From: Clostridia bacterium
Lineage (GTDB): Bacteria; Bacillota; Clostridia; TANB77; CAG-508
Direction of reading: 5' to 3'
DNA length: 15,729 nucleotides
Assembly: GCA_900752095.1 (NCBI GenBank)
Contig: CAADUD010000096.1
Coordinates: 1-15,729, forward strand
Each line of letters starts with the position of its first letter. Position 1 is the first letter of the stretch. This document shows, piece by piece, positions 13,470 to 15,729 of the stretch. The translations under genes and the position numbers were made by a program. The notes under the pieces are model-generated. The model saw only the letters and a program-made list of their open reading frames with translations, was not told where the DNA came from and searched no databases.

Positions 13470-14174
13470 ATGGGATTGTTTGATAAATTTCTACATAAAA
13501 ATACACAAGCAAAAGAAAATACTAATTCAGTAACAAAACCTGTTTCTATGCCACCATTACCAGTATTAAATCAAGTAAAGCAAATAAAAAGTCAAAACGG
13601 AAGGTTATATTATCAATTAGACTATTATGATAGAACAGCAATGTATAAGCAAATGTATGATACTACACGTATTATTGTAGATGCTGTTCCCACTATGATA
13701 GCAGGCCATTCAACTTATTCAGCTAAAGTTTCATGGTATGGTCAAAATGATGCTGAATATTTAGACCCTCAATATGGTGATATGGGAAGAAAAAATCAAT
13801 TTACAGAGATTAAATTAGGATTAGATGTTAGCAAATTTTTTAGTGATCCACAATATCAAGATGTTTTAATGCGTCAATTATTAGAGAAGAAAAGGGTAGA
13901 AAGATATATTGGAGAAGGATTAAAAGATAATCCATCACAGCCATGTGGAAACTATATAGGCTATGTAGGATATTCTATCCAATCAAACTCTAATGAATAT
14001 AAAAAAATATTTTCTGGCTCCGTAGGGCACGAAGTACATTACTCTAGTGAAATGATTACCAAAAGAGAAAAACATAAACAATACCAAGAAAAACAAAAAC
14101 AGGCAATGATAGCAAGAAAACAAGAAGAAATCAATCGTCTACAAGAGGAAATAGATACTTTAGAAAAAACTTAA
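13470..14174 (+). CDS. Unknown protein with a C-terminal coiled coil
   Basis: I do not recognise this 234-residue protein. It begins MGLFDKFLHKN, a short amphipathic start like that of many peripheral cytoplasmic proteins, followed by a flexible Thr/Asn/Pro stretch to about residue 35. A globular domain of mixed strands and helices follows (about 35-190) with many Tyr residues, for example NGRLYYQLDYYDRTAMYKQM and CGNYIGYVGYSIQ. The end (about 195-234) is a charged coiled coil with repeats of Lys, Glu and Gln. There is no signal peptide or membrane helix. The ATG at 13470 has AAGGAG at 13455-13460. It is a single-gene unit with its own strong promoter, a palindromic leader and a terminator, so it is probably a regulated, well-expressed gene. 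Confidence 0.85.
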   Translation: MGLFDKFLHKNTQAKENTNSVTKPVSMPPLPVLNQVKQIKSQNGRLYYQLDYYDRTAMYKQMYDTTRIIVDAVPTMIAGHSTYSAKVSWYGQNDAEYLDPQYGDMGRKNQFTEIKLGLDVSKFFSDPQYQDVLMRQLLEKKRVERYIGEGLKDNPSQPCGNYIGYVGYSIQSNSNEYKKIFSGSVGHEVHYSSEMITKREKHKQYQEKQKQAMIARKQEEINRLQEEIDTLEKT

Positions 14175-14177
14175 ATG

Positions 14178-14209
14178 AGAAGTTAGTGCAAAAGCATTAA
14201 CTTCTTTTA
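14178..14209 (+). terminator. Terminator of the unknown-protein gene
   Basis: A 12-bp stem with one G-U pair (14178-14189 with 14194-14205, AAAA loop) runs into UUUU. It begins three bases after the stop codon. Confidence 0.87.
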
Positions 14210-14239
14210 GTTTACTATTTTATATGCCATATTTATTAG

Positions 14240-14269
14240 TTGATTTTTTAGGAAAAAATATTATATAAT
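14240..14269 (+). promoter_or_regulatory. Candidate sigma-A promoter of the CoA-disulfide reductase gene
   Basis: TTGATT (14240-14245) and a perfect TATAAT (14264-14269) are separated by 18 bp. The leader would be about 95 nt. I see no operator or riboswitch in it. Confidence 0.6.
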
Positions 14270-14370
14270 AAAGAAACAACATAATATTATTTAACTAGGT
14301 AAAAAGTGTAAATTGTGAAGTAAAGAAAAGTTTATTAAACATGAAAATGATAAAAGAAAAGAGGTACGCA

Positions 14371-15729
14371 ATGAAAATAGTTATCATAGGAGGAGTGGCA
14401 GGAGGTGCTACTACAGTAACAAGATTAAGAAGACTAAAGGAAGATGCTCAAATTATTATGATAGAAAGGGGAAAGCATATTTCTTTTGCCAACTGTGGAC
14501 TTCCTTACTATATTGGAGATGTTATTCAAGAAAAACAAGATTTGTTACTACAAACTCCAGAATCTTTTAAAGAGCGATTTAATGTTGATGTAAGAGTATG
14601 TCAAGAAGTAATTCAGATTAACCGTAAAGAAAAAAAGGTAATAATTAGAAAATTACAAAATCAAGAAAATTTGAAAAAAGAATCGAAAGAAAATTCAAAA
14701 GAAACTCTGAAAAAAAATTCAGAAGAAATTTATGAAGAAACTTATGATAAGTTAGTAATTTCAACGGGTGCGGAGCCTATTAATCCTTATAAAAATGTAG
14801 AAACAGACCAAATAAAAACATTGCGTTCTGTAGAAGATGCAGTAGAAATTAAAAAAATCATAAAAGGAAGAAATTTGAAACATGTTACCATTATCGGTGG
14901 GGGATATATAGGGGTAGAAATGGCAGAAAATTTGAAACATTACCAAGATATTTCTGTTACTATTGTTGAAAAATCATCTCATTTAATAGGACCATTGGAC
15001 CAAGACATGGCAAGTTTTGTACAAAAAAAGCTCCAAAAACACGCAATACAATTATTTTTAAATAATTCTGTAACAGAGATACAAACAAAACCAGTAATAA
15101 AACAAGAAAATAAAAAAACATTACAAAAAGAATGGAAAGAATCAAATCATTTCATAACGAAACATAATTTAACACTTTATTTAGCAAATAATCAAACCAT
15201 AGAAACCGATTTTGTTATTTTATGTATTGGAGTAAAACCAGAAAGCGTTCTAGCAAAAGAATGTGGACTTGAAACAAATCCAAGAGGAAGTATTTTGGTT
15301 AATGAATTTATGCAAACAAATGATGCAGATATCTACGCATTAGGAGATGCAGTAGCGGTAACAAACTATGTAACAAAGCAGCAAGCTTATATTCCTTTAG
15401 CAGGTCCGGCCAATAGGCAAGCAAGAGTAGTGGCAGACCATATTAATGCTATAGAAAATGCTAAAGAAGCAAGAGGAGAAACAACGAACCAAGAAAAAAA
15501 TAATGAAAGAAAGCAGGATTTCAATAAGCAAACTACTTATCAAGGTACGATAGGAAGTAGCATTTTAAAAGTATTTGACTCTAATTTAGGAATTACTGGA
15601 ATTAATGAACAAACTTGTAAAGACTATAATATTCCATATAAAGTAATGCTTATATCTCCTTATTCTCATGCCACTTATTACCCAGGAGCAACACAAATGA
15701 CAATAAAAGCTTTATATGAACCAGAAAGA
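14371..15729 (+). CDS. CoA-disulfide reductase-type FAD/NAD(P)H oxidoreductase, cut by the window edge
   Basis: The frame is open from ATG at 14371 (AAGAGG at 14359-14364) to the last base, giving 453 residues without a stop. It is a pyridine-nucleotide-disulfide oxidoreductase: FAD-binding MKIVIIGGVAGGATTVTRLR, single active-site cysteine Cys42 in SFANCGLPYYIGD, NAD(P)H-binding VTIIGGGYIGVEMAE, and FAD-contacting DADIYALGDAV. The one-cysteine SFxNCGLPYY motif is that of CoA-disulfide reductases and related NADH oxidases, not of two-cysteine enzymes such as dihydrolipoamide dehydrogenase. The role is probably thiol/CoA redox balance or oxygen and polysulfide defence. Three surface loops carry Lys/Glu/Asn-rich insertions (about 100-120, 250-275, 372-395) that I do not expect in the family. 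Some relatives continue into rhodanese domains; whether this one does is outside the window. It uses a CGA codon at 14575 but no CGG. Confidence 0.92.
   Translation, partial: MKIVIIGGVAGGATTVTRLRRLKEDAQIIMIERGKHISFANCGLPYYIGDVIQEKQDLLLQTPESFKERFNVDVRVCQEVIQINRKEKKVIIRKLQNQENLKKESKENSKETLKKNSEEIYEETYDKLVISTGAEPINPYKNVETDQIKTLRSVEDAVEIKKIIKGRNLKHVTIIGGGYIGVEMAENLKHYQDISVTIVEKSSHLIGPLDQDMASFVQKKLQKHAIQLFLNNSVTEIQTKPVIKQENKKTLQKEWKESNHFITKHNLTLYLANNQTIETDFVILCIGVKPESVLAKECGLETNPRGSILVNEFMQTNDADIYALGDAVAVTNYVTKQQAYIPLAGPANRQARVVADHINAIENAKEARGETTNQEKNNERKQDFNKQTTYQGTIGSSILKVFDSNLGITGINEQTCKDYNIPYKVMLISPYSHATYYPGATQMTIKALYEPER

Noticed and set aside
14761..15145. Two short minus-strand open frames inside the CoA-disulfide reductase gene
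   Set aside because: They are antisense to a clearly conserved protein and have no start signals.
1..15729. CRISPR arrays, tRNA or rRNA genes, insertion sequences
   Set aside because: I found no regularly spaced repeats, cloverleaf-like segments with conserved tRNA boxes, rRNA motifs or transposase genes with terminal repeats.

Overview
The window is about 15.7 kb of AT-rich DNA from an anaerobic, spore-forming Firmicute, almost certainly class Clostridia. It carries the mother-cell sporulation genes spoIIID, yabG, sipL and yunB plus veg. sipL, the partner of SpoIVA, is typical of Clostridia rather than Bacillus. Pyruvate formate-lyase and a CoA-disulfide-reductase-type flavoprotein fit an anaerobic fermenter. 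The species cannot be told from the sequence.

Layout. Bases 1-2990 hold pflB and a small XRE regulator, both on the minus strand, each with its own promoter and separated by a terminator. Bases 3240-3750 hold spoIIID (+), ending at a two-hairpin terminator shared with a convergent 51-residue zinc-ribbon gene (-). That gene's long leader can fold over its ribosome binding site. Bases 4108-6586 hold a two-gene ABC exporter operon. Bases 6715-10717 are the sporulation block: yabG (-), divergent veg (+) with a perfect consensus promoter, then sipL-yunB (+) with overlapping reading frames. Bases 10777-13290 hold a condensation-superfamily acyltransferase and a membrane-anchored alpha/beta hydrolase, possibly working on the same ester. 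Bases 13329-14209 hold an unrecognised 234-residue protein. From 14240 to the end is a CoA-disulfide reductase cut by the window edge.

Main observation. Three genes (ABC ATPase, yabG, hydrolase) appear frameshifted, and all three breaks fall exactly on an in-frame CGG codon. In each case, skipping the C of CGG and reading the next codon as GGN (glycine) restores a better protein: a perfect Walker A motif, the hydrolase's catalytic-histidine tail, and a Gly/Lys-rich YabG tail. By hand scan these are the only in-frame CGG codons in the window, although about 30 CGG triplets occur out of frame in the same genes and all five other arginine codons are used. This suggests that CGG is unassigned or starved here and triggers +1 frameshifting, so that CGGN is effectively read as Gly. 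Clustered sequencing errors or independent gene decay are the alternatives, but neither predicts that all breaks share one codon.
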